Below the pieces are notes generated by a model. It worked only from the letters and a program-made list of their open reading frames with translations, did not search any database and was not told the DNA's origin. A stretch of DNA of 64,000 nt from Asanoa sp. WMMD1127 (GTDB taxonomy: Bacteria > Actinomycetota > Actinomycetes > Mycobacteriales > Micromonosporaceae). The translations under genes and the position numbers were made by a program. This document shows, in pieces, positions 51,959 through 60,761 of this stretch. How positions within the stretch are numbered: position 1 is the stretch's first letter; the number at the start of each line of letters is the position of its first letter. The DNA lies in the NCBI RefSeq assembly GCF_029626225.1, contig NZ_JARUBP010000001.1:4340001-4404000 (forward strand), in the 5' to 3' direction.

Positions 51959-52924
51959 TCAGTCGGCCGGCTCGCGCGGCGGCAGCACCGGGTCGTCGAC
52001 GTGGTCGGCCCCGGCCTGTAGCTCCCGGCCGCGCTGCACCTCGGCGTTGACCTCCACGCCGAACATGACCGCGGAGTTGACCAGGTAGACCCAGACCAGG
52101 AACGCGATCACGGCGCCGAGGCTGCCGTACGTCTTGTCGTAGGAGCCGAAGTTGGCCACGTAGAGGCCGAAGCCGAACGACGCGAGCCCCACCGCCAGCA
52201 GGGTGATGAAGCCGCCGACGGTGAGCCAGCGGAACCGGGGCTGCCGCACGTTGGGCGCGATCCAGAACAGCAGCGCGAGCAGCAGCATGGCGATCAGCAC
52301 GAGCACCGGCCACTTGGCCACGGTCCAGGCCAGCCGCGGGGCCTCGCCGAGGCCCAGCCGCTCCCCGAGCACGGTGGTGACCGGGCCGCTGACGATCAGC
52401 ATGAGGGCGACGAGCGCCAGCAGGACGAGGGCGGCCATGGTGAGCAGGATCTGCAGCGGGCGCAGCTTCCAGATCGGCCGGCCCTCCTCGACCCCGTAGA
52501 TCGCGTTGGAGGCCCGGGTGAAGCCGCCCACGTAGCCGGAGGCCGACCAGATCGCGGTCAGCAGGCCGAAGCTCAGCAGCACGCCGGCCGCGCTCTTCTG
52601 GCTGACCACGCCCTCGATCGCGTCGACCACGCCCTGGTTGTCGACCAGCGAGGACGCGCCCATGTCGCGTAGCAGGCCGACCACGGTGTTGACCGTCTGG
52701 TCGCCCTTGGAGACCAGGTTGACCAGGGCCACCACCACGATGGCGGACGGGAACAGCGCCAGCACCGTGTAGTAGGTGAGGCTGGCCGCCCAGTCCGAGC
52801 AGTTGTCCTTGACGAAGCCCTTGCCGGCGCGGACCAGCACGCCGCGCCAGGTGCGCCAGTTGAGCTGCCGGATCCGGCGCGGCAGGGCCGCGCGATCGAA
52901 GTCGACACCGGCCGTGGTCGCCAT
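51959..52924 (-). CDS. YihY/BrkB-family membrane protein
   Basis: A 321-aa membrane protein with about six transmembrane helices. Family markers include AASLTYYTVLALFP, SLVDNQGVVDAIE, SASGYVGGFTRASNAIYGVEE, and GAVIAFLVWVYLVNSAVMFGVEVNAE. A role in membrane integrity or export is likely; the exact activity is unknown. The N-terminal 45 residues are cytosolic and basic. It has a SigB-type promoter about 70 bases upstream. Confidence 0.87.
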   Translation of the reverse strand: MATTAGVDFDRAALPRRIRQLNWRTWRGVLVRAGKGFVKDNCSDWAASLTYYTVLALFPSAIVVVALVNLVSKGDQTVNTVVGLLRDMGASSLVDNQGVVDAIEGVVSQKSAAGVLLSFGLLTAIWSASGYVGGFTRASNAIYGVEEGRPIWKLRPLQILLTMAALVLLALVALMLIVSGPVTTVLGERLGLGEAPRLAWTVAKWPVLVLIAMLLLALLFWIAPNVRQPRFRWLTVGGFITLLAVGLASFGFGLYVANFGSYDKTYGSLGAVIAFLVWVYLVNSAVMFGVEVNAEVQRGRELQAGADHVDDPVLPPREPAD

Positions 52925-52992
52925 GCGTCCGCCCCTTCACGCCGGCCCCCGGCACCTGGCCCGATGGGGCGTCACTACGAGCGGGCACCTCC

Positions 52993-53018
52993 GTACCCAG
53001 GGCTATTGCCCGACAAAC
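52993..53018 (-). promoter_or_regulatory. SigB-type promoter (YihY gene)
   Basis: On the minus strand GTTTG, 15 bases, GGGTAC; one of two divergent SigB-type promoters in 52925-53175. Confidence 0.65.
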
Positions 53019-53057
53019 CCGGGACCGGTGTGCTCTGGGACATACGGGACAGGTGAG

Positions 53058-53082
53058 GTTTAGCACGGCGCTGACCGGGAAG
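53058..53082 (+). promoter_or_regulatory. SigB-type promoter (glycosyltransferase gene)
   Basis: GTTTA, 14 bases, GGGAAG, about 94 bases before the ATG. Confidence 0.55.
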
Positions 53083-53175
53083 CTCTCAGCCCTGGCGAGG
53101 TCCGAATCACGAGTTGAATCGCCGGGAACGCCAGACTTAGACGGGTTCGCCGGTTCGGCGCGGGAGGATGAACGC

Positions 53176-54372
53176 ATGCGCATCGCGATGATCTCCGAGA
53201 ACGCGGACCCGTCCGACGGGGCGTGGGCCGGCGGTCGTGGCGCGTACGTGGGCGACCTGTCCGCGGCGCTCGCGGCCGCGGGTCACGAGGTACGCGTCTA
53301 CACGCGCCGGATCGGCGAGGGTGGCGGCGACGTCACCGAGGCGGGCGTGCCGGTGGTCCGGGTGCCGGCCGGCCCCGCCAAGCCACTCCCGGACGCGGAG
53401 CTGCTTCCGTACACCAAGGATTTCTCGCGATGGCTCGTCGACCGGTGGCGCGGTGACGGCTGGACCCCGACGGTGGCCCACGCGCACTTCTGGACCAGCG
53501 GGCTCGCCGCGGTCACGGCCGGGCGGCAGACCGGGGTGCCGGTCGTGCAGTCCTACCACGAGCTCGGGTCCGCGGCCCGGCGCAACAACGTCTTCGCGGG
53601 CCCGCCGCAGCGGCCCGGCTACGAGCGGGTGCTCGGTCGCGCGGTCGACCGGGTCGTCGCGCAGAGCCAGGACGAGCTGCGCGAGCTGGTCCGGATGGGC
53701 GTGCCCCGGTCCCGTCTGGTGCTGATCCCCGGCGGGGTCGACGACGACCTGTTCCACCCCGAGGGGCCGGCCAAGGAGCGCGGTCCCCGCCGCCGGGTGC
53801 TCTCGGTGGGCGCGCTGACCGAGCGCAAGGGCCACCAGGACGTGATCTCCGCCCTGCGCCTCGTCCCCGACGCCGAGGCCGTCGTCGTCGGCGGGCCGCC
53901 GGCGGACGCCCTCGACGGCGACCCGGGCGCGCGCGAGCTGCGCGAGCTGGCCGACCGCTTCGACGTCGGCGACCGGGTCCACCTGGTCGGCGGCGTGCCG
54001 CGCCGGGAGATGCCGCTCTGGTACCGGTCGGCCGACCTGCTGGTCGCGGCGCCCTGGTACGAGCCGTTCGGCCTGAGCCCGCTGGAGGCCATGGCCTGCG
54101 GCGTCCCGGTGATCGGCACGGCCGTCGGCGGCATCGCGGAAACCGTGGTCGAGGGCCTGACCGGCGACCTGGTCCCGCCCCGCGACCCCCGCGCCCTGGG
54201 CACCGCCATCCGCCGCCTGCTCGGCGACCCGGTCCGCCACCTGGCCTACGCCACCGCGGCGATCGACCGGGCCCGCCAGGTCTACTCCTGGAAGCGCGTG
54301 GCCGGCCAGCTCTCGGGCGTCTACACGGCCCTGTCCGGCCTGCGCACCCGGCCCAGCGGCGCCGTCGCCTGA
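53176..54372 (+). CDS. GT4-family glycosyltransferase
   Basis: A 398-aa GT-B enzyme. The N-terminal domain begins RIAMISENADPSDGAWAGGRGAYV (glycine-rich loop) and the C-terminal one has VLSVGALTERKGHQDVI, APWYEPFGLSPLEAMACGVPVIG (the EX7E segment binding the nucleotide sugar) and GGIAETV. It probably makes a trehalose-, glycolipid- or glycogen-type product; the SigB-type promoter suggests stress. GGGAGG lies 11-16 bases before ATG 53176. Confidence 0.85.
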   Translation: MRIAMISENADPSDGAWAGGRGAYVGDLSAALAAAGHEVRVYTRRIGEGGGDVTEAGVPVVRVPAGPAKPLPDAELLPYTKDFSRWLVDRWRGDGWTPTVAHAHFWTSGLAAVTAGRQTGVPVVQSYHELGSAARRNNVFAGPPQRPGYERVLGRAVDRVVAQSQDELRELVRMGVPRSRLVLIPGGVDDDLFHPEGPAKERGPRRRVLSVGALTERKGHQDVISALRLVPDAEAVVVGGPPADALDGDPGARELRELADRFDVGDRVHLVGGVPRREMPLWYRSADLLVAAPWYEPFGLSPLEAMACGVPVIGTAVGGIAETVVEGLTGDLVPPRDPRALGTAIRRLLGDPVRHLAYATAAIDRARQVYSWKRVAGQLSGVYTALSGLRTRPSGAVA

Positions 54373-54486
54373 CCATCCGCGGCACGGACGGTACGCGCAT
54401 CCGCGTATCGCGCCGGCGCCCGCCCGCTCCGCACAGTTATCCCCGCCGATCCCGCTGTGGGTTCGGCGTACGAGGGGGGATTGTGC

Positions 54487-56721
54487 GTGAAGCGCATGCG
54501 CAGACGGGTGCGGTCGCTGCTGGCGGTCGCGCTCGCCACGGTGGTCGCGGCGGCGGTGGGGGCCGCCGTGCCGGCCGCTCCGGCGGCCGCGAGCTACGGA
54601 TCCACGGTCACGGTGGTGGCCGACGAGATGCACACCACCGAGTGCCTCGACCGGGTCTGGTTGGTCTTCTGCGACCCGGTGGAGCTGTTCGGGGTCGCGA
54701 TCATCACGCAGGACAACGGGCAGCAGCAGCGGTGTGAGATGGCGTTGCCGGCGCCCCCCGGCGCGGACATCACGACGCCCAACACGATCTGTTCGGCTCG
54801 CACGGTGACGGGCGACTTCCGGGTCTCCTTCGAGCTCTGGGAGGACGACTCGACAGAGGGCGGCAGCCGCGAGCAGGCCGATCTGAACCCGGGCCCGGCC
54901 AAGGACTGGGCGACCACCAGCCTGGTCGGCGGCGCGGGCGGCTCGTCGACGTGGACCACGAGCGGCGGGCCGTCGCGCGCCGTCTTCACGGTCAGCGTCA
55001 CCGCGCGGCCGACCACCATCGGCATCTCGTCGCCGCCGCCGACCGGGGCGCCACGCGAGTTCGACCCGCGCCTGGGCGAGACGCTGACGATCGGCGGGAC
55101 GCTGTCGGTGCCGTCGGCGTTGCGGTTCACCATCACGTCGCAGGCGACCGGCGCGGGCTTCGTCTACTACCAGGCGCCGTTCCAGGGGAGCAACTTCACC
55201 ATCACCTGGGACGGCCGGTGGTCGGACGGCACCTACGCGCCCGTCGGCGCCTACACGATCACCGTCGTCGACCCGACCAACGCGGCCTCGGCGAAGACCA
55301 CCCAGGCCCGGGTGATCCAGCGGGTCGGTCTGGTCTTCACCAACATGGCCAGCCAGCCGGCGTCCGGCTGGCAGTACCGCAGCGGTCCGATCACGGTGAA
55401 CGCCGTCGCCTCGGCCGCCGGCACCTTCCGGATGGTGGTGCAGCGGGCCGGCACGGAGGTGTTCCGCACCGCGGACCAGCGCCGGGCCGCGGGCGCGCTC
55501 GGCTTCTCCTGGAACGGCCGGCACGCCGACGGCACCTGGGCCATCCCCGGCTCGTACACCTATGTCCTGCAGGGCAACGCCGACGACGGCCGGGCCTTCA
55601 CGCCGGTCTCGCTGGTCACCAGCGCGGTCAACCCGCAGACCGGCCTCGAGGTGTACGCGCTGGCCGAGCCGGGCGTGCCCGCGGTCAACCCGCAGGCGGT
55701 GCCCGGCACCTCGATCCGGGCCAAGGTCGTCGCGGCCGACCACGGCGCCCGGCCGGCGGCGCGGATCACGGTGGAGATGAGCCCGGCCGGCTGGGTGGGT
55801 CGTCCGGTGCCACTGGCGGCGCGGGTCGTCAAGACCTGCGTGCAGGCCAGCGAGTGCCAGGCGGTGATTCCGGCGGACATCCTGGCCGGCGAGGCGGTGG
55901 CCTACCGGATCACCGCGAGTGAGGCCGACGGCGTGCCCGACCAGCGCACGGCGACCGCGGACTGGCGGATCACCGACCTGAACCCGCCCGAGCCGTCGGA
56001 GGGTCCGGAGGTGACGCTGGTGCCGTTGTGGCGGGCGAGCGTGCCGGCCGAGGTCGACAAGGACGGGCGGGTCGACACGCGGCCGCTCAACCGGACGCTG
56101 GACGTGGCCTACGCGCCCGGCACCGGTTACGACACCTCGACGCTGACCGGCGCGCGGCAGTTCGGCAACGCCGTCGACGACAACGCGTGGCAGTTGCTCG
56201 GCCTACGCGGACGCGTCTTCCCGAGCTCCATCGCGACGCACTGGTCGGAGGTCGGGATCTGGGTGCAGAACGTGCCCGTCGAGATCACCGTCAGCGCCGA
56301 CAGCGACGCGCTGTGCCGGCGCGGCCCGTTCGGCCCGGTCAGCTTCGCCGAGGCGAACGGCATCCTGCACACCGTCAACTGTCGCGACAACGCGTCCGGC
56401 AACATCTTCACCGCCGACTCGCCGACCGTGGGCTGGCACGAGTTCCACCACGACGCCTACCACGAGGGCGACGAGTACTGCTGCGACGGCGGCTACTGGT
56501 ACGGCGCCGGGATCAACACCTACAGCTCCCTTTCGGACTGTCAGCGCGACGGCTCCGACGCGAGCACCTGCAACGAGATCACCGACGGCACCACGCGTAC
56601 GGGCTGGTGGCGCAGCGACACCACCGGCATGGACGTGATGATCGACAACACCGTCGAACGGGCGGACGACCTGCGGGCGGCCGAGGCGGCCTTCGCGAAG
56701 TGCGGGAGGGCACAATGCTGA
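54487..56721 (+). CDS. Large secreted protein with FlgD-like repeats and HExxH motif
   Basis: A 744-aa exported protein (signal peptide with RRRVRSLL and a long Ala/Val core, cleavage near AAAS). Two Ig-like modules resemble FlgD domains: TWDGRWSDGTYAPVGAYT (about residue 240-262) and SWNGRHADGTWAIPGSYT (about 340-360). The C-terminal domain contains HEFHHDAYHEGDE near residue 651, an HExxH zinc site with extra His and Glu, followed by a CCDGG pair, as in secreted metallopeptidases. Not a named peptidase family I can assign. GTG 54487 follows GAGGGGGGA. It overlaps the next gene by 7 bases. Confidence 0.65.
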   Translation: MKRMRRRVRSLLAVALATVVAAAVGAAVPAAPAAASYGSTVTVVADEMHTTECLDRVWLVFCDPVELFGVAIITQDNGQQQRCEMALPAPPGADITTPNTICSARTVTGDFRVSFELWEDDSTEGGSREQADLNPGPAKDWATTSLVGGAGGSSTWTTSGGPSRAVFTVSVTARPTTIGISSPPPTGAPREFDPRLGETLTIGGTLSVPSALRFTITSQATGAGFVYYQAPFQGSNFTITWDGRWSDGTYAPVGAYTITVVDPTNAASAKTTQARVIQRVGLVFTNMASQPASGWQYRSGPITVNAVASAAGTFRMVVQRAGTEVFRTADQRRAAGALGFSWNGRHADGTWAIPGSYTYVLQGNADDGRAFTPVSLVTSAVNPQTGLEVYALAEPGVPAVNPQAVPGTSIRAKVVAADHGARPAARITVEMSPAGWVGRPVPLAARVVKTCVQASECQAVIPADILAGEAVAYRITASEADGVPDQRTATADWRITDLNPPEPSEGPEVTLVPLWRASVPAEVDKDGRVDTRPLNRTLDVAYAPGTGYDTSTLTGARQFGNAVDDNAWQLLGLRGRVFPSSIATHWSEVGIWVQNVPVEITVSADSDALCRRGPFGPVSFAEANGILHTVNCRDNASGNIFTADSPTVGWHEFHHDAYHEGDEYCCDGGYWYGAGINTYSSLSDCQRDGSDASTCNEITDGTTRTGWWRSDTTGMDVMIDNTVERADDLRAAEAAFAKCGRAQC

Positions 56722-57221
56722 GCCGACGTCTCCGGCTGCTCGTGGCGGCGGTGCTGGCGGTGCCGGCGCTGGCGGGCGGCGCCATCGCGGCCTCGGCCGC
56801 GCCGGTTCAGCCGGCCCCGACGGTCGATTGGACCGACCCGACGCAGGGCAGCCACCTGCGGCTCGGGCTGCGCCTCGACAAGGGCGGCGTGACGCCCACG
56901 CTGATGGAGATCGACCGCGGCTTCACCTCGTCGTTGCGCGGCTCCGACGGGCCGTTCGTGCTGCGGCTGCGCGACAGCGCCGGCGCCGTGCTCGACGTGC
57001 TGGCCCTGGACGATCCGCTGGCGCTGCGCACGTACAACGTCAAGCAGAAGGCGCACGGCACGCTGCGGCTCGAGGCGGCCGACGTGGTGGTCGACCTGCC
57101 CGTGGTGGACACGGCCACCACGCTGGAGGTGATCCTCGACCGGCGTCGCATAGGGACGGTCGACGTGGGCTCGCTGATCCAGGCGTGCCAGGGCAAGCGG
57201 CTGCCCTGCGCGTTCAGTTAG
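56715..57221 (+). CDS. Small secreted beta-rich protein, possible partner of the HExxH protein
   Basis: A 168-aa exported protein with a signal peptide (RRLRLLVAAVLAVPALAGG). The mature part is beta-rich (LRLGLRLDKGG, FVLRLRDSAGAVLDVL) with two C-terminal Cys (ACQGKRLPC). Unrecognised. The start overlaps the upstream stop by 7 bases and GGGAGG precedes it, so it is made with the HExxH protein; an inhibitor, activator or pilot role is a guess. Confidence 0.6.
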   Translation: MLSRRLRLLVAAVLAVPALAGGAIAASAAPVQPAPTVDWTDPTQGSHLRLGLRLDKGGVTPTLMEIDRGFTSSLRGSDGPFVLRLRDSAGAVLDVLALDDPLALRTYNVKQKAHGTLRLEAADVVVDLPVVDTATTLEVILDRRRIGTVDVGSLIQACQGKRLPCAFS

Positions 57222-57966
57222 CCGCCCGCTGGCTGGGCACCTCCACGATGCCGAGCTCCACCGCCCGCATGACGGTGGCGACCGGCCCGGAGGTGCCCAG
57301 CTTGCGGTGCACGTTCTCCAGGTGCTTGCGCACGGTGCCTTCGGCCAGCCCCAGTCGACGCGCGGCGGCCGGCACCGTCAGCCCGTCGGCGATGGCGCGG
57401 ACCACCTCGGCCTCCCGTCCGGTCAACGGGTTGCCGCCCGGCAGCGAGGTCCGGCGGTGCACGGCGATCAGCGCCGGCTGCAGCCGCTCGAGCAGGTCCA
57501 TCTCGCGCCCGTCGAAGGCCCGGTCGCGGTTGAACTGATAGAACCGCAGCACCGGCGGCGAACCGACCACCAGGGCGACGGTGTGCAGGCCGATGCCCTG
57601 CGGCGCCAGGATCTCGCGGTAAAGGGCGTGCTGCCGCCACCGGCGCTCCGGCAACACGTCGGTGACCTGCAACGGTGGGCCGGGGAAGGGATGCGACCCG
57701 CGCACGGTGGCCGCGAAGAGCGGGTGGGCGGTGAGCTGGTCGTGCATCTGCCGCACCAGCGCGCGGTCGACCGGGCGGTCGGCGGCGAGGTCCGGCAGGC
57801 GCAAAGTTCCCAGGTCGAGCTCGGCATAGGTGGCGAGGTCGGTGTGCAGGCGCGCACCGATCGCGGCAATGGCGGCGTCGGCCAGCGGCCGGCCGCGCAG
57901 CGCGCCCACCTCGGCCGCCACGGCCCGCACCCATGCCCGATCGTCCGCCGTCCGCAGAATGGTCAC
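57214..57966 (-). CDS. LuxR-family transcriptional regulator
   Basis: A 250-aa regulator: an N-terminal 180-residue helical sensor of unknown ligand (PLQVTDVLPERRWRQH, LRFYQFNRDRAF), then a C-terminal LuxR/GerE helix-turn-helix (LTGREAEVVRAIADG, AARRLGLAEGTVRKHLENVHRKL). GTG 57966 is supported by TATCGT 6 bases upstream. The gene ends 8 bases inside the convergent small secreted protein gene. Confidence 0.86.
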   Translation of the reverse strand: MTILRTADDRAWVRAVAAEVGALRGRPLADAAIAAIGARLHTDLATYAELDLGTLRLPDLAADRPVDRALVRQMHDQLTAHPLFAATVRGSHPFPGPPLQVTDVLPERRWRQHALYREILAPQGIGLHTVALVVGSPPVLRFYQFNRDRAFDGREMDLLERLQPALIAVHRRTSLPGGNPLTGREAEVVRAIADGLTVPAAARRLGLAEGTVRKHLENVHRKLGTSGPVATVMRAVELGIVEVPSQRAAN

Positions 57967-58025
57967 GGCCGGACGATAGGAACCGGCCCGGCGATCACCG
58001 GTCGCCGATTGGACAGCGGTCGGCT

Positions 58026-58838
58026 TTACGTCAGCAGCCGCTCCATCGCCGCGGCGGACGCGGATCCCGGCTCGGTGCCGTAGACGTAGAAGATCTGGTC
58101 GTCGGTGCCGGAGACCGGGAACGCCTCGTAGGTCACGGTGATGTCGCCGACCTCCGGATGCCGGTAGCGCTTGTGTCCCCAGCGGTGCTGCACCACGTCG
58201 TGCGCCGACCACCAGCCCGCGAACTCGGGCGACGCGGCCGACAGCTCCTCGACCAGCGCGCACAGCTCCGGGTCGGTGGGGGAAGAGGCCGACCTGGCGG
58301 CGCAGTGACGCCACGTTGTCGCGGGCCACGGCGTCCCAGTCGAGGTAACGCTCGCGGGCCAGCGGGTCGAGGAAAACCCAGCGGGCGTGGTTGCGGTCGC
58401 GGGGGGCCGCGCGTCGAAGTCGACCAGCAGCCGGCGCGCCGCCGCGTTGGTGCCCACGATGGACAGGCAGCGGCCCAGCACGAACGCCGGGGTAGGGATC
58501 GCGTCGAGGATCCAGCGCAGCTGCGGGCGCAGTTCATAGGGATCGGCCCCGCCCTGGCCGGGCGTGCCGCGGACCAGGGTCACCAGGTGGGCCTGTTCGT
58601 CCGCGGTGAGCCGCAGCGCGTGACCGACCCGCACCAGGATGTCGTCGGACGGCGCGACACGGCCCTGTTCCAGCCGCGTGTAGTAGTCGACGCTGACGTC
58701 GACGAGCTGGGCGACCTCCTCGCGCCGCAGCCCGGTGACGCGCCGCGGCTTGTGCCCGTTGGGAATCCCGACCTCGTCCGGCGTGAGACGGGCCCGCCGC
58801 GCGCGCAGGAACTCGCGCAATGCCTCGTTACCGGGCAT
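58026..58838 (-). CDS. XRE-family regulator (MmyB-like), with an out-of-frame internal segment
   Basis: A 270-aa regulator. The N-terminal helix-turn-helix is GLRREEVAQLVDVSVDYYTRLEQG, and a MmyB-like ligand-binding region follows. The middle 39 codons (58283-58400) read as nonsense in this frame but as family-like LDPLARERYLDWDAVARDN in another; the frame shifts out at the run of six Gs at 58401-58406 and back at five Gs at 58278-58282 (plus strand). Either two sequence errors or two compensating indels. ATG 58838 follows TATACT by 6 bases. It is divergent from the alcohol dehydrogenase, its likely target. Confidence 0.8.
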   Translation of the reverse strand: MPGNEALREFLRARRARLTPDEVGIPNGHKPRRVTGLRREEVAQLVDVSVDYYTRLEQGRVAPSDDILVRVGHALRLTADEQAHLVTLVRGTPGQGGADPYELRPQLRWILDAIPTPAFVLGRCLSIVGTNAAARRLLVDFDARPPATATTPAGFSSTRWPASVTSTGTPWPATTWRHCAARSASSPTDPELCALVEELSAASPEFAGWWSAHDVVQHRWGHKRYRHPEVGDITVTYEAFPVSGTDDQIFYVYGTEPGSASAAAMERLLT

Positions 58839-58989
58839 TTCGCCAGTATACGACTCTCTCGGGTGGGTCAACCGGACCCCCGGTCACGCGGACCCCCGGT
58901 CACCGGCACCCTTCCGCGCCCGCCCGGCGCGTGCTGCCGTGGAGAGATCCCGGCAAGGTCCCGCACCCGCACAGAGAGGAGCCGGAGAG

Positions 58990-60009
58990 ATGCAGGAGAT
59001 GAAAGCAGCGGTCGTACCCGAGGTCGACGCCCCATGGGAGCTGCGCGACGTGCCGATGCCCGCGGCCGGGCCGCACCAGGTGCTCGTCCGGATCCATGCC
59101 TGCGGCCTCTGCTACACCGACGCGCTGATCGCGCGGGGTGTGCTCAGCTTCCGGCCGTTCCCCATGGTGCTCGGCCACGAGGGGGTCGGCGAGGTCGTCG
59201 CCGTGGGCGAAGGCGTGACGGCGCGCCGGGTCGGTGACCGGGTCGGCCTCCCGATCACGCAGAAGGCCTGTGGCCGGTGCGCGTTCTGCCGCGAGCGCCA
59301 CCCCTACAGCTTCGTCACGGCCAACCACTGCGCGGCGCCGGTGCTCACCGGCGTCAACGTCGACGGCGGGCAGGCCGAGTACATCGCCGCCGACGAGGAG
59401 GGCACGATCCTGCTGCCCGACGACATTCCCTACGAGTACGCGGCCCCCACGGTCTGCGCCGGCTACACGGTCTGGGCGGCGCTGCGCCGGGCCGACCCCA
59501 AGCCGGACGCCCGGGTCGCCGTGCTGGGCATCGGCGGAGTCGGCCATCTCGGCATCCAGTTCGCCAAGGCGGCGGGCTACCACGTCACCGCACTGACCCA
59601 CTCGCCCGCCAAGCACGACCTCGCCCGTGAGCTCGGCGCCGACGAGGTCGTGTCCGACGGTGCCGCGCTCGAGGCGGCAGGCGGCGCGGACGTGCTGCTG
59701 CACACGTCGCCGCGGCACGAGGTCGCGGTCGACGCCCTCGCGGGCCTGCGCCCGTGGGGCAAGCTGGTCCTGATGGGCATCTCGGCCGACGACGCCTTCC
59801 CGCTGCCGGCGCTGGCGGTGACGAGCCACAGCTTCCAGGTGATCGGCTCGGCCCACAACAGCCCCGAATACCTCGCGGAAGCGCTGGAAATCGTCGCCCG
59901 CGGCGACGTCACACCGATGGTCGACGTGTTCCCGAAGGAGAAGGTCGACGAGGCCTACCAGCGCCTGCTGGCCGGCCAGCTCCGCTTCCGCGGCGTCGTC
60001 ACCTATTGA
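58990..60009 (+). CDS. Zinc-dependent alcohol dehydrogenase
   Basis: A 339-aa MDR-family dehydrogenase. Catalytic zinc ligands CGLCYTD and GHEGVG, structural-zinc-like Cys in CGRCAFC with a fourth Cys in NHC, and the NAD-binding AVLGIGGVGHLGIQFAK are visible. It should oxidise alcohols or reduce aldehydes with NAD(H). GGAG is suitably placed before the ATG. The divergent XRE regulator probably controls it. Confidence 0.88.
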   Translation: MQEMKAAVVPEVDAPWELRDVPMPAAGPHQVLVRIHACGLCYTDALIARGVLSFRPFPMVLGHEGVGEVVAVGEGVTARRVGDRVGLPITQKACGRCAFCRERHPYSFVTANHCAAPVLTGVNVDGGQAEYIAADEEGTILLPDDIPYEYAAPTVCAGYTVWAALRRADPKPDARVAVLGIGGVGHLGIQFAKAAGYHVTALTHSPAKHDLARELGADEVVSDGAALEAAGGADVLLHTSPRHEVAVDALAGLRPWGKLVLMGISADDAFPLPALAVTSHSFQVIGSAHNSPEYLAEALEIVARGDVTPMVDVFPKEKVDEAYQRLLAGQLRFRGVVTY

Positions 60010-60016
60010 TCCGGGG

Positions 60017-60637
60017 TCACTCGAACCGGGACGGGTCGCCGGCGCCGTGGCGGAGGATGACCGGCTCGTCGTCGCTCCAGTCGACCACCGTGGTCGGGAC
60101 CGTGCCGCAGTCGCCGCCGTCGACGACCGCGTCCACGGTGTGGTCGAGGCGTTCCTTGATCTCCCAGCCCTGGGTCATCGGTTCCTCGTCGCCCGGCAGG
60201 AGCAGCGAGCTTGACACCAGCGGCTCGCCGAGCTCCGCGAGCAGCGCCTGCGCCACGACGTGGTCGGGGATGCGGACACCGACCGTGCGCTTGCGCGGGT
60301 GCTGCAGCCGGCGCGGCACCTCGCGGGTCGCCGGGAGGATGAACGTGTAGCTGCCCGGCGTCGCGGCCCGCACGGCCCGGAACCGCGCGTTGTTGATCTG
60401 CACGAACTGGCCGAGCTGGCTGAAGTCGCGGCAGACGAGCGTGAAGTGGTGGCGGTCGTCGAGCTGCCGGGCGCGGCGGATCCGCTCGACGCCCTCGACG
60501 TTGCCGAGCCGGCACCCGAACGCGTAGAGCGAGTCGGTGGGATAGACGATCAGCCCGCCGTCGCGGATCAGCCCGACCACCTGCCCGACCGCCCGCGCCG
60601 CCGGGTTCTCCGGATGCACGTCGAAGTACCTCGCCAC
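60017..60637 (-). CDS. YciO/TsaC-family L-threonylcarbamoyladenylate synthase-like protein
   Basis: A 206-aa Sua5/YciO/YrdC-fold protein: GLIVYPTDSLYAFGC, TPGSYTFILPATREVPRRLQHPRKRTVGVRIPDH, and SSSLLLPGDEEP. The family binds ATP and tRNA-modification intermediates; YciO-type members lack a settled role. GTG 60637 follows TAGGCT by 6 bases (leaderless). Confidence 0.85.
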   Translation of the reverse strand: MARYFDVHPENPAARAVGQVVGLIRDGGLIVYPTDSLYAFGCRLGNVEGVERIRRARQLDDRHHFTLVCRDFSQLGQFVQINNARFRAVRAATPGSYTFILPATREVPRRLQHPRKRTVGVRIPDHVVAQALLAELGEPLVSSSLLLPGDEEPMTQGWEIKERLDHTVDAVVDGGDCGTVPTTVVDWSDDEPVILRHGAGDPSRFE

Positions 60638-60761
60638 GGCGGCAGCCTAGCCCCTCACCTGGGCGGGTGAAGAATCACATATACCGTCGTCCATGGATGT
60701 GTGGTAGAAATCTTCAACTCTTGTGTGAGGTGCGCAGGAAATCTTCGTGAGGAGCTTGCTG

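Noticed and set aside
39061-60748. GAAATCTTC repeats at 39065, 60707 and 60739 as a shared regulatory element
   Set aside because: The copies are short, differ in context, and no common function links the genes; chance is likely.
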